64,000 bases of DNA from Enterobacteriaceae bacterium (GTDB taxonomy: Bacteria; Pseudomonadota; Gammaproteobacteria; Enterobacterales; Enterobacteriaceae): positions 62,001-126,000 of the forward strand of contig CABIZV010000001.1 in NCBI GenBank assembly GCA_902363335.1. Direction: 5' to 3'. Position numbers and translations under genes: made by a program. Each line of letters begins with the position of its first letter. The first letter of the stretch is position 1. The notes under the pieces were generated by a model. The model was not told the origin of the DNA and made no database searches. It saw nothing but the letters and a program-made list of their open reading frames with translations. Shown piece after piece: positions 61,582-64,000 of this stretch.

Positions 61582-62804
61582 TGAAAGTCAGCTTTTTCCT
61601 GCTGAAATTTCCCTTATCGTCAGAAACGTTTGTCTTAAACCAGATCGTGGCGTTTATCGAAATGGGCTATGACGTGGAGATTGTCGCTCTACAAAAAGGC
61701 GACCTGACCCATACCCACGCGGCCTATACCCAATACCAGCTGGCGGATAAGGTCCGCTGGTTGCAGGATGAGCCGTCGGGCGCGCTGGCCAAGTTGCGCT
61801 ATCGCGGATTCAGCACGCTGCGCGGGCTTCATCGCCCGGCGGTGTGGCGGGCGTTGAATGCCCGTCGTTATGGCCAGGAAGCGCGTAACCTGATCCTTTC
61901 ATCGATTTGTAGCCGTACGCCATCGCCATTGACCGCTGATGTGTTTATCGCCCACTTCGGCCCAGCCGGGGTGACGGCGGCGAAACTTCGCGAACTGGGC
62001 GTGATTCGCGGCAAAATCGCCACCGTTTTCCACGGGATTGATATCTCCAGCCGCGAAGTGCTGAACCACTATCGCGGTGAATATCAGCAACTGTTTCGTC
62101 GTGGCGACATGATGCTGCCGATAAGTCAGCTATGGGCCGAGCGGCTGAAAACGATGGGCTGTCCGGGAGAAAAAATCAGCGTCTCGCGGATGGGCGTCAA
62201 TATGGAGAGATTCACGCTGCGCCCACTGAAAGCGCCGAGTGCTTGCCTGGAAATTATCTCAGTTGCGCGTTTGACTGAGAAAAAAGGGCTGCACGTGGCG
62301 ATTGAAGCCTGCCGTCAGTTGAAGGCACAAGGCGTCAACTTCCGCTATCGCATTCTGGGGATTGGGCCCTGGGAGCGCCGTCTGCGTACCCTGATCGAAC
62401 AGTATCAGCTTGAAGACCGGGTAGAGATGCCCGGTTTTAAGCCCAGTCATGAAGTGAAGGCGATGCTCGATGACGCCGACGTGTTCCTGCTGCCTTCTAT
62501 TACCGGCGCGGATGGTGATATGGAAGGCATTCCCGTAGCGCTGATGGAGGCCATGGCCGTGGGGATCCCCGTGCTCTCGACCGTCCACAGCGGTATCCCG
62601 GAGCTAATTGATTCCGGTAATTCCGGCTGGCTGGTGGCGGAGAATGACGCGAGGGCGCTGGCCGATAAACTGCGGGTATTGGCGGGAATGGACGAACAGA
62701 CTCTCCAGCCGGTGGTGACGCGTGCACGTAAAAAAGTCGAAACTGATTTTAATCAGCAGCTCATTAACCGGCAGCTCGCCAGCCTGCTGCAGACGATTTG
62801 CTAA
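61581..62804 (+). CDS. wcaL: colanic acid glycosyltransferase WcaL
   Basis: The protein has 407 residues (E. coli 406), a GT-B family 4 enzyme. The N-terminus MKVSFFLLKFPLSSETFVLNQ is typical. The C-terminal half has SVARLTEKKGLHVAIEACR, then LLPSITGADGDMEGIPVALME and AMAVGIPVLST with the EX7E glutamates. It adds a galactose or related residue late in the unit. A GGAGG site precedes ATG 61581. Confidence 0.96.
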   Translation: MKVSFFLLKFPLSSETFVLNQIVAFIEMGYDVEIVALQKGDLTHTHAAYTQYQLADKVRWLQDEPSGALAKLRYRGFSTLRGLHRPAVWRALNARRYGQEARNLILSSICSRTPSPLTADVFIAHFGPAGVTAAKLRELGVIRGKIATVFHGIDISSREVLNHYRGEYQQLFRRGDMMLPISQLWAERLKTMGCPGEKISVSRMGVNMERFTLRPLKAPSACLEIISVARLTEKKGLHVAIEACRQLKAQGVNFRYRILGIGPWERRLRTLIEQYQLEDRVEMPGFKPSHEVKAMLDDADVFLLPSITGADGDMEGIPVALMEAMAVGIPVLSTVHSGIPELIDSGNSGWLVAENDARALADKLRVLAGMDEQTLQPVVTRARKKVETDFNQQLINRQLASLLQTIC

Positions 62805-62813
62805 GGAGGCCAG

Positions 62814-64000
62814 ATGCATACCTTAACCCGACGTTACTTCCTGACGGCAGGCGCAACGCTTGCCGCCGCACTACCCGTTTTGCCGGTCGCCACGGCGCGT
62901 GCGGCAGAAAAAAAGAACACCGCCGATATTCGTGACTTTGTGAAGAACGGAGATTGGATCCGCGCGTTTAATGAGGCGTTTCGTCAGGCCGATATCGTGA
63001 GCGTTCCCGCCGATGTTGTCTGCGATAACATCAACACGGCGATTACCCTGCCGCCGGGGAAAACGCTGCAGGTGGCCGGTAGCCTGAAAGGCAATGGCCG
63101 GGGACGATTTATTGTACAAAAAGGCTGTCAGATTATCGGCAGCGGCGCGGCAAGTTTATACAATATCACCCTCGATATACGTGGCGGTGATTGCACTATT
63201 GCCGGGCTGACAATGAGCGGTTACGGACCGGTTGCGCAGATATTTATCGGTGGCAAAGATAAACAGCAGATGCGTAATCTCACGCTTACTCGCCTGACCA
63301 TCACCAAAGCCAATTACGGCATTCTGCGTCAGGGGTTCCACAACCAGTGGGTTGACGTCAACATTACCCATTGCCACTTCAGCTATCTTCAGGGTGACGC
63401 CATTGAGTGGAACGTGGCCATTAATGACCGCAACATCCTTATCTCCGATCATGTTATCGACTATATCGACTGCACTAACGGTAAGGTGAACTGGGGCATC
63501 GGTATTGGGCTTGCGGGCAGCACGTACGATAATGGCTACCCGGAAGAGCAGGCGGTCAAAAACTTCGTTGTCGCCAATATCACCGGCAGCAACTGCCGTC
63601 AGCTGGTGCATGTCGAGAATGGCAAGCATTTTATCATCCGCAATGTTAAGGCCAGCAATATTACGCCGGACTTCAGCAAGAAAGCGGGAATAGATAACGC
63701 CACGGTAGCAATATATGGCTGTGATAATTTTGTGATAGATGGTGTCGAGATGGTTAATAGTGCGGGAATGCTTATTGGCTATGGCGTTATCAAAGGCAAT
63801 TATTTGTCCATTCCGCAAAACTTCCGCCTGAATAATATACAGCTGGATAATAGTCAACTGGCCTACACGGTCAGGGGTATCCAGATTTCATCGGGCAACA
63901 ATCCTTCGTTCGTTTCCATCACCAACCTCAACATGAAGCATGCTTCGCTGGAGATCCATAACAAGCCACAGCATTTTTTCTTGCGCAATATCAATGTAAT
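62814..64000 (+). CDS. wcaM: colanic acid biosynthesis protein WcaM (3' end cut by window)
   Basis: It starts at ATG 62814 after AAGGAGG and runs off the window; about 395 of an expected 460 or so residues are visible. The N-terminus (TRRYFLTAGATLAAALP) is a twin-arginine-type signal peptide, so a periplasmic site is likely. The rest looks like a right-handed parallel beta helix (GNGRGRFIVQKG, YGILRQGFHNQWVDV, FVVANITGSNCRQLVHVENG). Matches to E. coli WcaM are strong from residue 50 on. It is the last gene of the cluster. Its role is unclear; pectate-lyase-like folds bind or cut polysaccharides. Confidence 0.95.
   Translation, partial: MHTLTRRYFLTAGATLAAALPVLPVATARAAEKKNTADIRDFVKNGDWIRAFNEAFRQADIVSVPADVVCDNINTAITLPPGKTLQVAGSLKGNGRGRFIVQKGCQIIGSGAASLYNITLDIRGGDCTIAGLTMSGYGPVAQIFIGGKDKQQMRNLTLTRLTITKANYGILRQGFHNQWVDVNITHCHFSYLQGDAIEWNVAINDRNILISDHVIDYIDCTNGKVNWGIGIGLAGSTYDNGYPEEQAVKNFVVANITGSNCRQLVHVENGKHFIIRNVKASNITPDFSKKAGIDNATVAIYGCDNFVIDGVEMVNSAGMLIGYGVIKGNYLSIPQNFRLNNIQLDNSQLAYTVRGIQISSGNNPSFVSITNLNMKHASLEIHNKPQHFFLRNINV

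Overview
This window is a chromosomal segment of an enteric bacterium of the Enterobacteriaceae. Gene order from thiM to wcaM follows the E. coli K-12 map read in reverse (thiM-thiD-fbaB ... yegS ... yegQ-baeR-baeS-mdtDCBA-yegD-alkA-yegE-udk-dcd-asmA-yegH-wza ... wcaM), and most products match their E. coli counterparts in length and motifs. Differences from E. coli (own accessory genes, lost yeg genes, two repeat families) point to a relative such as Citrobacter, Enterobacter, Lelliottia or Leclercia. The sequence alone does not let me name the genus.

Region 1 (1-6540) is accessory: the start of an NCS2/AzgA purine permease (cut by the window edge), an adenine deaminase, a divergent LysR regulator, a lipoprotein with a small membrane protein, and a short headless YadA-like trimeric autotransporter in AT-rich DNA. 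Region 2 (6538-9443) holds a TPP riboswitch controlling thiM-thiD, then class I aldolase fbaB. Region 3 (9444-16242) is a cassette of one enolase-superfamily enzyme (mandelate racemase type) and a five-gene peptide/nickel-type ABC importer. It sits between fbaB and yegS, where E. coli K-12 has the galactitol gat genes. Region 4 (16243-19459) has yegS, a HicAB toxin-antitoxin pair, the sRNA gene cyaR and trhP (yegQ).

Region 5 (19670-31097) is the mdtABCD-baeSR efflux and envelope-stress operon. Upstream of it is an Ibs/Sib type I toxin-antitoxin locus. Region 6 (31098-40803) holds conserved yegD, alkA, a shortened yegE, udk, dcd, asmA and yegH. Region 7 (40804-64000) is the complete colanic acid cluster from wza to wcaM, with wcaM cut by the window end; its leader carries an RcsAB-like box and a JUMPStart/ops element.

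In region 7, ManC/ManB, Gmd and Fcl make GDP-mannose and GDP-fucose. WcaJ primes the lipid carrier, WcaA/C/E/I/L add sugars and WcaB/F acetylate. WzxC flips the unit, WcaD polymerises it, and Wza/Wzb/Wzc control length and export. The most notable points are the enzyme-transporter cassette in the gat interval, a DgcE (YegE) lacking both an internal PAS domain and the EAL domain, HicAB abutting cyaR, and a new Ibs/Sib sequence variant. Two distinct REP families and a long inverted-repeat element are scattered between genes.
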